Shown here piece by piece: positions 35,730 through 47,406 of a stretch of DNA of 64,000 bases. The notes under the pieces were generated by a model. The model worked only from the letters and a program-made list of their open reading frames with translations. It did not search any database and was not told where the DNA came from. The stretch lies in contig JMRP01000001.1 in the NCBI GenBank assembly GCA_000708525.1, positions 62,001-126,000 of the forward strand, given 5' to 3'. Source of the stretch: Cyanobium sp. CACIAM 14 (lineage in GTDB: Bacteria; Cyanobacteriota; Cyanobacteriia; PCC-6307; Cyanobiaceae). Position 1 is the first letter of the stretch. Every line of letters starts with the position of its first letter. The position numbers and the translations under genes were made by a program.

Positions 35730-36179
35730 TTGCCGCCGATCCTGCTCGTGGCCGGCCGCCCTGTCGGGACTCTGGCGGAGACGATCCGGCTTGCCGTCAC
35801 ACCGGTCTTTCTGCTGGCGGGCATCAGTGGGTTGCTCGGGGTGATCACCACCCGGCTGGCGCGCATCATCGACCGCGCCCGGCTGCTCCGGGAGCGGGAG
35901 GCCGGCGCCAGCCTCGCCCGGCGGCGGCAGGTGGTGGAGGAACTCTGGCTGCACCGTCGCCGCATGACCCTGGCCTCCAAGGCGTTCACCTGTGCGGCCA
36001 GCAGCTTTCTGCTGGTGGCGACGGTGGTGGTGGTCCTCTTCCTCAGCACCCTGGCCGCGATCGATCTCACGCCGCTGGTGGCCCTGCTGTTCATGCTGGC
36101 GATGGGCTCGCTGATGGCGGCGGTGGTGCTGCTGCTCCGGGAGGTGCAGCTGGGCAATCTGGCCATGAGGCGCTTCTGA
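35730..36179 (+). CDS. DUF2721 family membrane protein
   Basis: A 149-residue protein with three membrane helices: VTPVFLLAGISGLLGVITTRLARIIDR, FTCAASSFLLVATVVVVLFLS, and LVALLFMLAMGSLMAAVVLLLRE. The arginine-rich cytoplasmic loop (RARLLREREAGASLARRRQVVEELWLHRRR) between the first two helices is typical of DUF2721, whose function is unknown. The start is TTG 35730 (LPPILLVAG); no ATG fits the frame. Confidence 0.85.
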   Translation: MPPILLVAGRPVGTLAETIRLAVTPVFLLAGISGLLGVITTRLARIIDRARLLREREAGASLARRRQVVEELWLHRRRMTLASKAFTCAASSFLLVATVVVVLFLSTLAAIDLTPLVALLFMLAMGSLMAAVVLLLREVQLGNLAMRRF

Positions 36180-36229
36180 CCGCGTCCGCCACCGGGCCTT
36201 CGCCAGGGCTTCACTAGGCCACAAGGGCT

Positions 36230-37774
36230 TCAGGAGGCCGCCAGGCCGATCTCCTCCAGCAGTCGCCTCTGCGCACGGGCGCTCACGAAGCGATGGGCAG
36301 CCATGGCGCCGCTCACCGCCACCGGCGGCACGCCGATGCCCGGGAACACGCCGGCCCCGCAGAGCACGAGACCCTCGATCGGGGTGGTGCCCCCGGGGAA
36401 GGGCCCCTGGTCGGCAGGCCAGGCCGGGCCGTAACTGCCCTGATGGATGCGCAGGTAATGGCGATGGGTGAGAGGGGTGCCCTGCAGCTCGAGCACCACC
36501 CGTTCGTGCCAGTCGGGCAGCACCCGTGACAGGGCTTCCGAGAACACACCGCAACGCTCGCGCTTGAGAGCTTCGTAGGCGGGGCTGCCCCGCTCGAGGC
36601 CCTGCCAGAGCTCCCAGGGCTCGTTGGCCGGCGTGTAGCCGTGCAGCACCTGGTGGCCCGCCGGGGCCAGAGAGGGATCGAGGAGGGAGGGCATCGACAG
36701 CACCACCATGTTGCGTTCGGCTCCGATTCCCCGCTGCCAGTCGCCCACCCAGACGTGATGGATCGGGAGGGCATCGAGATCCGCTCCCCGCAGGCCCAGG
36801 TGCCAGTGCAGGAACCCGGCGCAGGCCGGGGTGGCCGCCTGACGCCGCCGCCAGCGGGAGGGCACGCTCTCCGCCGGCAGCAGGGGGAGCAGATCCCAGG
36901 GACTGGTGTTGGCGATCACTCCACGCGTCGCCTCGAGGCGCTCACCGCTCTCCAGCCGCACCCCGGCGGCCCGGCCCTGCGCCAGCAGGATCTCCGCCAC
37001 CGGCGCCCCGGTGCGCAGGCGGCCGCCACGGCGCTCGAGTCCCCGCACCAGCGCCGCCGCCACGGCCCCGCTGCCGCCGATGGGGTAATCGAGACAGGCC
37101 TCGGCTTCGAACCACTCACCGAACAGGGTCGCCATGGCGGCGGCGCTGGTCTGATCCATCGCCAGACCCGAGATCAGGAAACAGAGCAGATCGACCCAGT
37201 GCAGCAGGAACGGATCCCGCAGGTGGCGGCGCGCGATCGGCCCAAACGCTCCCCCCAGGCCCGCCAGCCGGCCCGCCTGGCCGAGCAGGCGCAGGGCCTG
37301 ACCGCCGCCCAGCGTGGTGGCCAGCCCCGCCCCAGGCCGCAGGGCCAGCAGGGGCAGGGCACGGGCGGCCTCGCAGCTGGGTCGGAGCGCCGCCAGGAAG
37401 CGAGTCCATTCCGCCGCCGCCGCCGCACCGCGAAGATCCCGCAGCAGGGCAAGGAACGGCTCCTGCCCCACCCCCACCCGCAGGTTCCCCTCCGGCAGCA
37501 GCAGACCCCAGTCGCGGTAGGTCGCCACGGGCACCGTTTCTCCCACCGCCCGCAGCACCTGGGCCAGGGGATTGCTGCTCGGCCACCGCCCCAGGCCGCT
37601 CCACAGCGATGGGCCGGATTCGAAATGGAAGGGTCCGCGCCGAAAGCCATGGGCTGCCCCGCCGGGGGTGGTGTGGCCTTCCAGCACCAGCACCTCCAGT
37701 CCATGGCGGGCGGCGATGGCGCCGGCACACAGGCCACCGAGCCCACTGCCCACGACGATCAGATCGACGCTCAC
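36230..37774 (-). CDS. FAD-dependent oxidoreductase of the carotenoid isomerase (CrtISO/CrtH)-desaturase family
   Basis: A 514-residue flavoprotein. The FAD-binding start is VDLIVVGSGLGGLCAGAIAARHGLEVLVLE, with TPGGAAHGFRRGPFHFESGPSL after it; the C-terminal FAD motif is LVLCGAGVFPGIGVPPVAVSGAMAAHRFV, which is the CrtISO-type ending. Cyanobacterial CrtH isomerises poly-cis lycopene; related members include CrtO-type ketolases, so the substrate is not certain. GTG 37774 is preferred; the frame is open to 37954 but those residues lack family features. Confidence 0.85.
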   Translation of the reverse strand: MSVDLIVVGSGLGGLCAGAIAARHGLEVLVLEGHTTPGGAAHGFRRGPFHFESGPSLWSGLGRWPSSNPLAQVLRAVGETVPVATYRDWGLLLPEGNLRVGVGQEPFLALLRDLRGAAAAAEWTRFLAALRPSCEAARALPLLALRPGAGLATTLGGGQALRLLGQAGRLAGLGGAFGPIARRHLRDPFLLHWVDLLCFLISGLAMDQTSAAAMATLFGEWFEAEACLDYPIGGSGAVAAALVRGLERRGGRLRTGAPVAEILLAQGRAAGVRLESGERLEATRGVIANTSPWDLLPLLPAESVPSRWRRRQAATPACAGFLHWHLGLRGADLDALPIHHVWVGDWQRGIGAERNMVVLSMPSLLDPSLAPAGHQVLHGYTPANEPWELWQGLERGSPAYEALKRERCGVFSEALSRVLPDWHERVVLELQGTPLTHRHYLRIHQGSYGPAWPADQGPFPGGTTPIEGLVLCGAGVFPGIGVPPVAVSGAMAAHRFVSARAQRRLLEEIGLAAS

Positions 37775-38073
37775 GCTCCCCTCGGTGGGTGGGATGGGGT
37801 CATCGGAGGCTGAGCACCCATCGGGTGGTGGGACTGCAAAGGTGTCGGCAGTGGCCGAGAAGATGCCCAGAATCGTATACAGAAGTGCGTCTCCATCGCT
37901 GCCCTGGAGTGTTGCCTCATCGCCTCCCTTGGTGATCGCCAGGCCCGGGTCCAAGACCCCACGCTCCGCTAGCGAATGCTCCGTATGATGGCCTGTGCGC
38001 TTCCCCTTGGCCGTCCTCCACGGCGGCCACGCGACCGCTCCCTTGCTAGGCAGGGATGTCCTGCCGTTCGACG
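37775..38073. other. divergent intergenic region, CrtISO-like / YjbQ
   Basis: About 300 bp between the divergent start codons. It is less GC-rich than its flanks around 37865-37900 (AGAATCGTATACAGAAGTG) and probably holds both promoters. I see no gene, RNA structure or strong -35/-10 pair I would defend. Confidence 0.4.
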
Positions 38074-38526
38074 ATGCTGCGCCAGTGGCTGTCGGAAGTT
38101 TCCGTGCCCACCACGGGCGAGGGCTTCACCGACATCACCGGGAGCCTCAACGCAGAGATCACCGCGAGTGGCCTCCGCCTAGGCAGCGCCACCATCGCCT
38201 CGCTGCACACCTCCTGTTCCCTGACGGTGAACGAAAATGCCGACCCGCGGGTCCTGGTGGATCTGGCCGCCTACCTGCGGGCCCTGGTGCCTCAGGAGGG
38301 TGTGTGCCCCGTCAGCGGTCTTGGCGAGCGGCGCCGCTGGGTGCACGATGACGAGGGGCCGGACGACATGCCGGCCCACATTCGCACCGCCCTGACCTGC
38401 ACGAGCCTCTCACTCCCCTTTCGCTCCGGCCGACTGCTGCTCGGCACCTGGCAGGCGGTCTACCTCTGGGAGCACCGCGCCCTCCCCCATCACCGGCGGC
38501 TCAGTCTTCATCTCCTCGGCGAATGA
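38074..38526 (+). CDS. yjbQ: YjbQ/UPF0047 family protein
   Basis: A 150-residue protein of the YjbQ family, which forms trimers; E. coli YjbQ has a weak thiamine-phosphate synthase activity and the real role is unclear. Family motifs are GEGFTDITGSLNAEI, LHTSCSLTVNENADPRVLVDL, GPDDMPAHIRTALT and LLLGTWQAVYLWEHRALPHHR. ATG 38074 (MLRQWLSEVSV) is preferred over an upstream ATG at 38056. Confidence 0.92.
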   Translation: MLRQWLSEVSVPTTGEGFTDITGSLNAEITASGLRLGSATIASLHTSCSLTVNENADPRVLVDLAAYLRALVPQEGVCPVSGLGERRRWVHDDEGPDDMPAHIRTALTCTSLSLPFRSGRLLLGTWQAVYLWEHRALPHHRRLSLHLLGE

Positions 38527-38551
38527 CCCTCGCGTCATGTCCAGCCGGCCA

Positions 38552-39232
38552 TCAGGGCTTGCGGGCCTCGATGTACATCGACTCCCCCTGGCGCTGGTGG
38601 AGATTGACAGGCTCGATGCCTTCGATCGTGGAATGGCCCGGGGAAAGCGTATCGATGTCCACGAAGCCCACCTCGGCAAGCATGGCGGTGATGGAGCCGG
38701 CGTCGTGATGGGCCAGATAGTGTTTCGCCGGGACCACCAGGTCCCTGAGCTTCTGTCTCAGGCCGATGGCTTCACTCCTCGGTGGGGAGATCATGCTGAC
38801 CAGCCTCCTGCTGTCCCGGTCCTCGAGGTAGGTCTGCACTTCCCTTGCCAGGTCCAGTCCGGCCAGCCGCAAGGCCCCACCGGACTTCAGCACCCGGAGG
38901 CATTCCCGGAAGAAGTGCCGGATCTGCTGCTCCGCGAAGCAATCGATCATGTGCGAGGTGTAGATCAGATCGATGCTCTGATCCGCAAACGGCCATCTCC
39001 TCAGCACATCGACCGGAACGACGTCATGGGCCCGGAGGAACCTTATGAAGTCGAAGGTCCGTTCATCGACGAGTCCTGTGGCCCTGGCCACCTGCAGCAA
39101 TGGCCTGGGAAGTGTCGCGAGCCGAGCCGACAGGGAGCCATCGCAATTGATCCAGCCCTCGAGGAAGGTCTGTCCGCATCCCATGTGAAGCTTCTTCGGG
39201 GCAACCTGATGGGTCCAGGGCTCTCCCTTCAT
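38552..39232 (-). CDS. SAM-dependent methyltransferase-like protein, atypical composition
   Basis: A 226-residue Rossmann-fold protein with motif I KKLHMGCGQTFLEGWINCD, the mid part WPFADQSIDLIYTSHMIDCF, and VLKSGGALRLAGLDL. It resembles methyltransferases of glycan or surface-polysaccharide clusters. It uses codons rare in its neighbours (ATA, AGA, several AGG, TTG) and looks less GC-rich, which suggests acquisition from elsewhere. ATG 39232 is preferred; the frame is open from GTG 39319. It is divergent from phhB. Confidence 0.8.
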   Translation of the reverse strand: MKGEPWTHQVAPKKLHMGCGQTFLEGWINCDGSLSARLATLPRPLLQVARATGLVDERTFDFIRFLRAHDVVPVDVLRRWPFADQSIDLIYTSHMIDCFAEQQIRHFFRECLRVLKSGGALRLAGLDLAREVQTYLEDRDSRRLVSMISPPRSEAIGLRQKLRDLVVPAKHYLAHHDAGSITAMLAEVGFVDIDTLSPGHSTIEGIEPVNLHQRQGESMYIEARKP

Positions 39233-39345
39233 GCCTGCCTGTCGAAGCAGCCGGATGCTAGGGCGACAGGTGAAGGATGCCCGTTCGGCTGCTGCCAGGC
39301 TGAGCGTCTCCGGGAGCACCGATCCCTCCCACAGCCGCTTTCGCC

Positions 39346-39633
39346 ATGGCCGCCAAGCCCCTCACCCCCGCCCAGATCGCCGCCCTTTCCAAGGATCTGC
39401 CGCAGTGGACCCTGCGGGAGGGCAAGCTGCACCGCGAACTGCGCTTCGCCGATTTCTCCGCCGCCTTCGGCTTCATGGCCCGGGTGGCCCTGGCGGCCGA
39501 GGCGATGGGCCACCACCCCGAATGGTGCAACGTCTGGAACCGGGTGACGATCAACCTCACCACCCATGACACGGGCGGGCTGTCGGATCTGGATCTGGAG
39601 CTGGCGCGGCGGATCGACGCCATGGCGGGCTGA
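39346..39633 (+). CDS. phhB: pterin-4a-carbinolamine dehydratase
   Basis: A 95-residue PCD/DCoH protein that dehydrates 4a-hydroxytetrahydropterins. The active-site block is complete: [33 protein letters not shown], with the catalytic His pair in HHPEW and the His in THD. In bacteria without phenylalanine hydroxylase it may serve molybdopterin or pterin recycling. Start ATG 39346. The name phhB follows the family name; phenylalanine hydroxylase itself is not seen here. Confidence 0.93.
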   Translation: MAAKPLTPAQIAALSKDLPQWTLREGKLHRELRFADFSAAFGFMARVALAAEAMGHHPEWCNVWNRVTINLTTHDTGGLSDLDLELARRIDAMAG

Positions 39634-39721
39634 CCTCACCCCTCGGGAGACCGGGCTCGCTGCGCTCACGGGGGGCCGGAGAGGCTGCTCCTAGCCTCAA
39701 CCGACAACAGACACTGCCTTC

Positions 39722-40495
39722 ATGAGCTTCCGCTACCTCAATCGCGTTGCCAGCGAGGAGAACATCCGGGCGTTCCTCGAGTTGGCCGATCTGGCCCTTG
39801 GCGCCGGTGATTCGCCCGAGAACGTGTTCCGGCTCTCCGACCGGCTGCGGGACTCCCGTCCGATGCAGCTCTGCCGCAGCCGCCTGGCGAAGCACCCGGA
39901 GGCCCAGGCCCTGATCGCGGCGCGCCATGCCTGTGGGCCCTACGACGCTGCCGACCTCAGGGCGCTGCCGAAGGGAAGTCTGGGTCACACCTATGCCACG
40001 GTGCTCGAGGCGATGGGGTACGACATCAACTTCTTCCCGGCCCCGGAGTTCTTCCACAACCTGGCGAGCGATGCCGATTACATCAACTATCGGGTCTATG
40101 CGACCCACGACCTCCACCACATCCTCACCGGCTTCAGCCTCGACAACTTCGGCGAACTCGGCGTCATCAGCGTCAGCGTCGCCCAGTTCTCCCACCCCGG
40201 CCTGGCCTTCACCGACCTGATGGCCCTGCTGATGCGCTGGTTCCGCACCGACACTCCTCTGGAGGATCTGGAGGACCCGCGCGAGCAGGCGCGCACGGCC
40301 GCCTATGCCTTCGCGCGGATCAGTCAGGGCCTGGAGATGGGGCTGGCGGCCCGGCCGCTGTTCCCGGTGCTCTGGGAGGAGCGGATGGCCCAGAACCTGG
40401 ACGATCTCCGGGCCGAGCTGGGCGTGGCGGCCGTCACCGAGGGGCCATGGAGCTGGCATTCCGACCCGAAGCTCCAGGAGGCGCTGGCCGCCTGA
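39722..40495 (+). CDS. COQ4 family protein
   Basis: A 257-residue soluble, helical protein of the COQ4 family. The metal motif is exactly that of eukaryotic COQ4: His129-Asp130-x-x-His133 followed by Glu145 (THDLHHILTGFSLDNFGE), the HDxxHx11E pattern. COQ4 in eukaryotes acts in ubiquinone synthesis, including oxidative removal of the ring C1 carboxylate. Cyanobacteria make plastoquinone and not ubiquinone, so the substrate here must differ or the role is another quinone or lipid step; this is open. Start ATG 39722. It converges with clpB. Confidence 0.9.
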   Translation: MSFRYLNRVASEENIRAFLELADLALGAGDSPENVFRLSDRLRDSRPMQLCRSRLAKHPEAQALIAARHACGPYDAADLRALPKGSLGHTYATVLEAMGYDINFFPAPEFFHNLASDADYINYRVYATHDLHHILTGFSLDNFGELGVISVSVAQFSHPGLAFTDLMALLMRWFRTDTPLEDLEDPREQARTAAYAFARISQGLEMGLAARPLFPVLWEERMAQNLDDLRAELGVAAVTEGPWSWHSDPKLQEALAA

Positions 40496-40512
40496 AGCTT
40501 CGGGGTGACCCC

Positions 40513-43143
<2,631 letters not shown>

Positions 43144-43294
43144 GGATGGTTTCCTCGCTCGGGTGCGGTCGCTGAAGCCAACGTATGAATCCTGAGCGGA
43201 TCGGCCGATGGGGAGGACCGAACCGTTGCGTTCGGCCCTCCTCCCTGTTGCCGTGGAGGCCGAACCGGGCGGGAGTGGCAACCGCCCAGGGGGC

Positions 43295-43648
43295 TCAGGG
43301 CAGCGGCACCCGCTGGCCCCGCTGGTTGCCGCACAGCTGGGTGGGGCAGCCGTCCGGGCCGTAGATGGCATCCGCCGCCGACAGGCAGCCCATGCGGTTC
43401 TTGTTGGTCACCTGGGCTGGAGCGATGCGGAGGGGCTGGAAGGACCGCTCCTGGGGCGGCACCACCAGAGGGCAGGCGGGCGGCGACAGGCCGGGGCTGG
43501 CGGGGATGGCGAGGGGCTGGTTGGGGGAGGCCTGCTGGGCCCCGGCCGCCAGAGGCGCCAGCACCTGGAGCCCGGTCAGCAGAACGGCGCCGGCCGTGGC
43601 CGCCGTTCGGGCCGTGAAGGCTGATCCTGCGGCTGCCGGGATCGCCAT
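43295..43648 (-). CDS. exported small Cys-containing protein
   Basis: A 117-residue protein with a signal peptide ([20 protein letters not shown], then [18 protein letters not shown]) and a mature part with four Cys, [33 protein letters not shown], that could form two disulfides in the periplasm. No family recognised. ATG 43648 is preferred over a GTG/ATG upstream. It is divergent from the next small gene and follows clpB on the same strand. Confidence 0.65.
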   Translation of the reverse strand: MAIPAAAGSAFTARTAATAGAVLLTGLQVLAPLAAGAQQASPNQPLAIPASPGLSPPACPLVVPPQERSFQPLRIAPAQVTNKNRMGCLSAADAIYGPDGCPTQLCGNQRGQRVPLP

Positions 43649-43728
43649 GGCGGGGACGCGGTTGGGGCGATTCTCGCTCCCCGTTCGAGCCACCGCCTAC
43701 CCTTTCACCCCCGTCCCCGTCCCTGTTG

Positions 43729-43938
43729 ATGTCTTCCCCCGCCGCCGATCAGGCCCTGGTGGCCGAACTGGCCCGTGAGTCGCTCACCCTGGGCGGTGGC
43801 GCCATGGAACTGGAGCGGGATTGCTGGCGAGCCGTGCATCGGCATGTGCACGGCATGCTTCCTTCGGAGTACGACATCCGCGAGGTGCCGGAGGAGCTCT
43901 ACCTGGCGGTGCTGGCCGCCCGCCGCGCCCTCGGCTGA
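43729..43938 (+). CDS. small conserved hypothetical protein
   Basis: A 69-residue helical protein, MSSPAADQALVAELARESL, then TLGGGAMELERDCWRAVHRHVHG and YDIREVPEELYLAVLAARRALG. Three His cluster in AVHRHVHG. The composition is clearly protein-like. No family recognised. ATG 43729 follows an alternative TTG by one codon. It converges with petJ with a terminator between them. Confidence 0.65.
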   Translation: MSSPAADQALVAELARESLTLGGGAMELERDCWRAVHRHVHGMLPSEYDIREVPEELYLAVLAARRALG

Positions 43939-43947
43939 TCTCCCATG

Positions 43948-43972
43948 AAAAAAGCCCCGGCGAGGCCAGGGC
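43948..43972 (-). terminator. Rho-independent terminator of petJ
   Basis: On the minus strand GCCCTGGC-CTC-GCCGGGGC forms an 8-bp stem (one G-U pair) directly followed by six T. It lies 45-70 nt after the petJ stop. A second perfect hairpin (CTCCGGC-GCGT-GCCGGAG) sits between the stop and this terminator. This is the only classical intrinsic terminator I see in the window. Confidence 0.85.
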
Positions 43973-44017
43973 GTGAATGCGAGGGCTCCGGCGCGTGCCG
44001 GAGAAGGAGCCGGGGGA

Positions 44018-44359
44018 TCAGGCCCAGCCCTTGGAGGCCATGTCCTCGACATAGGCCGCCACGTCGGCGATGTCGGCTTCGCTCAGCTTGCCGCCGAAGG
44101 CGGGCATGGCGTTCTTGCCATTGGTGACCTGGTAGGCGATGGCCGCCTCGTGGCCGGACTCGTAGTTGGCCAGATAGGCGCTGAGAGCATCGGCCTTGAG
44201 GGTGCGCTCGGCATTCACCACGTTGCCGCCGCCCATGTGACAGGCGGCGCAGTTGGCGGAGAAGATCTGGCCGCCGTGGGCAGCATCGGCGGCGAAGCTC
44301 GGGGCGGCACCGAGCACCAGCGCCAGGCAGAGGGCGAAGAGGGAAAGGAGACGACGCAT
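44018..44359 (-). CDS. petJ: cytochrome c6
   Basis: Lumenal electron carrier from cytochrome b6f to photosystem I (and to cytochrome oxidase). The 113-residue precursor has a signal peptide ([23 protein letters not shown]) and a mature cytochrome of about 89 residues with the heme site CAACH and the axial Met in [12 protein letters not shown], ending [13 protein letters not shown] 44359 is chosen from two close ATGs. A strong terminator follows; the upstream 117 bp to the SDR gene are AT-richer than average and hold the promoter, though I cannot assign boxes. Confidence 0.96.
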   Translation of the reverse strand: MRRLLSLFALCLALVLGAAPSFAADAAHGGQIFSANCAACHMGGGNVVNAERTLKADALSAYLANYESGHEAAIAYQVTNGKNAMPAFGGKLSEADIADVAAYVEDMASKGWA

Positions 44360-44476
44360 GGGAAGGTGCAAAGAAAGGTGCTCGGAAGCACTTGCAACCG
44401 GCTCAAATTAGGCAACGGCCGGGTGCCGTCGCGGCCGGCCGACACAATCGCAACAATTGCCTTGGGAGCCTCCCTC

Positions 44477-45508
44477 TCAGGCTGCCGATGCCCGCCCCAG
44501 GCGACCGCGGTGGGGAACGCCGGCGGTTTCGAGCACCGCCTCGAGGGTGGGCGCCAGGCTCACCAGGCCGAACCGTTCCGGTGGACTCACCGGTTCGTGA
44601 ACGAAGTGGCGCTGGCGGATCGAGAAGCGGTCCCAGGCGTTGACATCGATGCGCAGCAGCCGGATCAGTCCCTCGATCAGCCATCCCTGCAGGTCGAGGC
44701 CGATCGGTGGCACCCACATCCGGCGCCAGCGGCACAGGCTGGCCACGGCGCCGTTGACGGTGATCGGTGCCTGGCCCAGCACCAGACGGCGGATGGGCCC
44801 CTGGCCCGGCTCAGGATTGGGGCCGTGGGGGGTGGTGGCCAGATGGGCGCAGACCGTGGCGATGTCGGCGGCATGGATGAAATGGAAGCTGGCCTCGGTG
44901 CGCAGCCAGCGTGCCAGCCACAGCCAGCCCAGGGCCTCCTTCAGGCCGGCCGTGAGATAGCTGGTGGGGTGGGGATCGGCCTTGCCCAGCGATCCCCCGA
45001 ACACCAGGGTGGGGAACACTGCCACGATCCTCTCCGCCAGGGGGTGGACCTCCAGGTCCTGCAGGCAGGTGGCCTTGGTCTGGATGTACTCGGTGCCGTA
45101 GGCCGTGGCCTCCGGCAGGAGGTTCAGGCGTCTGTCGAGGATGCTGGCGGTGGAGAAGTAGATCACCTGCTGCAGCCGCTCCGGGTCGGTGAGCCGCAGC
45201 AGTTCCTTCACGGCAAGCACGTTCACCTGGCGGGCCCGTTCCGGATCGCCCCAGGCGGTGGCGGTGTGGATGATCCTGTCGGCGCTGGCGATGGCTGCCC
45301 TGTGGGGCTCGAGATCCCGCAGATCTCCCACCAGCAGGGTGATGCGGGGGTGGTCAGCGGGGACGGCGCGGAGCTTGGCGGGATCCCGCAGCAGCAGCAG
45401 CAGCCGGGCCTCGCTGTTCGCCAGGAGGTTCTCTGCGATGTACTGGCCGACGCAGCCGCTGGCGCCGGTGATCAGGATGCGCTGGGGCCCGGAGCTAGGG
45501 ATGCTCAA
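44477..45508 (-). CDS. NAD(P)-dependent epimerase/dehydratase (extended SDR)
   Basis: A 343-residue extended short-chain dehydrogenase. The coenzyme motif is [19 protein letters not shown] (GxxGxxG), the acidic/basic selector is in LLRDPAKLR, and the active-site Tyr-x3-Lys is seen as YIQTK after YFSTAS. The substrate is not evident; nucleotide sugars, steroid-like lipids or flavonoid-like reductases share this fold. It starts at TTG 45508, sharing 4 nt with the hemE stop (TTGA), so the two genes are translationally coupled. Confidence 0.87.
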   Translation of the reverse strand: MSIPSSGPQRILITGASGCVGQYIAENLLANSEARLLLLLRDPAKLRAVPADHPRITLLVGDLRDLEPHRAAIASADRIIHTATAWGDPERARQVNVLAVKELLRLTDPERLQQVIYFSTASILDRRLNLLPEATAYGTEYIQTKATCLQDLEVHPLAERIVAVFPTLVFGGSLGKADPHPTSYLTAGLKEALGWLWLARWLRTEASFHFIHAADIATVCAHLATTPHGPNPEPGQGPIRRLVLGQAPITVNGAVASLCRWRRMWVPPIGLDLQGWLIEGLIRLLRIDVNAWDRFSIRQRHFVHEPVSPPERFGLVSLAPTLEAVLETAGVPHRGRLGRASAA

Positions 45509-46563
45509 ACAGTGGCCCCCAGTAACTGGTTGACGGCCTTGCCGGTCTCGAAGAAGACCCGGGCGTTGTCTTCGGGGGTGCCGGGCAGGATGCCGTGGCC
45601 CAGATTGAGGATGTGGCGGCGGCCGCGGGCCTTGCGCACGGTGTCGAGGATCCGCTCGCGGATGGCTTCGGGGGTGCCGAACAGCAGCCCCGGATCCACG
45701 TTCCCCTGCACTCCCACATGCTGGGGCAGGCGGGCACAGCCGTCGGCCATGTCCACGGTCCAGTCGAGGGAGATGAAGTCCACCCCCGTGCGGGCCATGC
45801 GCTCGAGCACCCCGGCACTGCCTGAGATGTAGAGGATCAGGGGGGTGTCGGGATGGGTCGCCTTCACCTGATCGATCACCCGCTTCTGATACGGAGCGGC
45901 GAACACGTCGTAGTCGATCGGGCTGAGCTGGCCGGCCCAGGAATCGAACAGCTGCACCACCTGGGCGCCGCTTTCGATCTGATAGCGCACGTAGGTGGCG
46001 ATCGAATCGGCCAGGTGACCCAGCAGCCGGTGCAGCAGCGCGGGCTCCCGGAAGGCCATCGCCTTGATCACCGAGTAGGTCTTGGAGCTCCTGCCCTCCA
46101 CCGCGTAGGCGGCGAGGGTCCAGGGGGCGCCCACGAAGCCCAGCACCGCCGCCGCGTTGCCCACATCGGCCCGCAGCCGGGTCAGCACCTCGCCCACGAA
46201 GGGCAGCGCCTCGGCCGGATCGAGGGGCCGCATGGCGTCCACCTGCTCGGCGCTGCGGATCGGCGGATCGATGATCGGCCCCTTGCTCTCAATGATGTCG
46301 AAGTCGATCCCCATGCCCGGCAGCGGCGTGAGGATGTCGGAGAAGAGGATCACGCCATCGGGGCGGAAGGCGTGGAAGGGCTGCATCGAGATCTCATAGG
46401 AGAGATCGGGGTTCTCCGAGCGTTCGCGGAAGCCGGGATGGCGGTCGCGCAGGTCGCGGTAGACCTTCATGTAGCGGCCGGCCTGACGCATCATCCACAC
46501 CGGAGGCCGCTCCACCTGCTCACCTCGGGCGGCGCGCAGCAGCAGGGGGGCGGTGTCGGCCAT
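45505..46563 (-). CDS. hemE: uroporphyrinogen decarboxylase
   Basis: Decarboxylates uroporphyrinogen III to coproporphyrinogen III in heme and chlorophyll synthesis. The 352-residue protein has the signature [21 protein letters not shown] (active-site Arg pair) and [17 protein letters not shown], then [17 protein letters not shown] and [12 protein letters not shown]. Start ATG 46563. It heads a two-gene unit with the SDR gene. Confidence 0.97.
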   Translation of the reverse strand: MADTAPLLLRAARGEQVERPPVWMMRQAGRYMKVYRDLRDRHPGFRERSENPDLSYEISMQPFHAFRPDGVILFSDILTPLPGMGIDFDIIESKGPIIDPPIRSAEQVDAMRPLDPAEALPFVGEVLTRLRADVGNAAAVLGFVGAPWTLAAYAVEGRSSKTYSVIKAMAFREPALLHRLLGHLADSIATYVRYQIESGAQVVQLFDSWAGQLSPIDYDVFAAPYQKRVIDQVKATHPDTPLILYISGSAGVLERMARTGVDFISLDWTVDMADGCARLPQHVGVQGNVDPGLLFGTPEAIRERILDTVRKARGRRHILNLGHGILPGTPEDNARVFFETGKAVNQLLGATV

Positions 46564-46847
46564 GGATGGCTGGGATGACGATGCAGCAACCTAGCCGAAG
46601 GGGCCGTGCCGACCCGAAACGATTCTGCCCGTGGAGCCGATCCCGGCGGCGTCCGGCAGCGCCCCGACCACACCATCGCCCCGAACAGCATCGACGGCAC
46701 GGCAGGCGCTGCCGCTCGCGCTGTCGATCCCCCCGTTGCGCTGGTTGTGGCTGCTCTGCCGCGGCTCGGCCGGAGGCTGCCCCGGCGCCCCTAGCGTTCC
46801 TGTGCCACCACGACGGCAGGCCGTTCCCTCTGTTGACACTCGGGCCG
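46564..46847. other. divergent intergenic region upstream of hemE
   Basis: About 280 bp between hemE and the next rightward gene. Open frames here give Arg-rich or low-information peptides; a 62-codon frame from GTG 46606 cannot be excluded but lacks family features. The region probably contains the hemE promoter. Confidence 0.35.
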
Positions 46848-47405
46848 GTGAGGTCTCTGCCGCCGGTGATGGCGATCGCCTTCGGCTGGGGCCTGGCGGA
46901 GGGGACGCTTTTCTTCATCGTTCCCGATGTCTTCCTCACCCTGCTGGCGCTGGGACCGCTGGGGCCCCTTCTGCTGGCCTGGGCCGGGTCCATCCTGGGA
47001 TCGCTGGCCGCGGTGCTGCTGCTGTTCCGCTGGATGGCGGCCGATCCGGGGGCCGTGCTGAACCTGATCGAGGCGCTCCCGGGGATCTCGCCGGAGATGA
47101 TCGCTTCCGTCACGGCGGCGATGGCCCACCACGGCCTGCCCTGGTCTCCCTTGCTGGTGACCGGAGGCATCCCCCTGAAGGTCTATGCGGTGGCGGCGGC
47201 AGGTCTTCAGCTGCCGCTCGCGAGCGTGCTTCCCTGGACCCTGTTCGCCCGTGTGGTGCGCATCGGCCCGGTGCTGCTGCTGGCCCTGGCGGTGAAGCGG
47301 CTCGCAGGGCAGTCCGTCCGGCGCCATCCGCGCCGATGGTTCTGGGGTGTGATCCTGGCGTGGACGGGGTTCTACATGATCTATTTCCAGCGAATGGGCT
47401 GGTGA
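46848..47405 (+). CDS. small polytopic membrane protein (VTT/YqaA-like)
   Basis: A 185-residue hydrophobic protein with four to five helices: MAIAFGWGLAEGTLFFIVPDVFLTLLALGP, LLLAWAGSILGSLAAVLLLF, PLLVTGGIPLKVYAVAAAGLQLPL, and FWGVILAWTGFYMIYFQRM. The glycine- and proline-rich re-entrant-like FFIVPDVFLTLL resembles the SNARE-associated/VTT (DedA, YqaA) group, which is linked to lipid scrambling or transport; this is by eye. GTG 46848 or ATG 46869 may be the start. Its stop is 1 bp from the convergent acyltransferase stop. Confidence 0.6.
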   Translation: MRSLPPVMAIAFGWGLAEGTLFFIVPDVFLTLLALGPLGPLLLAWAGSILGSLAAVLLLFRWMAADPGAVLNLIEALPGISPEMIASVTAAMAHHGLPWSPLLVTGGIPLKVYAVAAAGLQLPLASVLPWTLFARVVRIGPVLLLALAVKRLAGQSVRRHPRRWFWGVILAWTGFYMIYFQRMGW

Positions 47406-47406
47406 C

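Noticed and set aside
43144-43294. A possible CIRCE or sigma-32-type element upstream of clpB
   Set aside because: No TTAGCACTC-N9-GAGTGCTAA inverted repeat and no convincing heat-shock promoter; only a ribosome binding site is clear.
46606-46794. A 62-codon frame from GTG upstream of the VTT-like gene
   Set aside because: Composition is ambiguous and nothing else supports it; left as intergenic.
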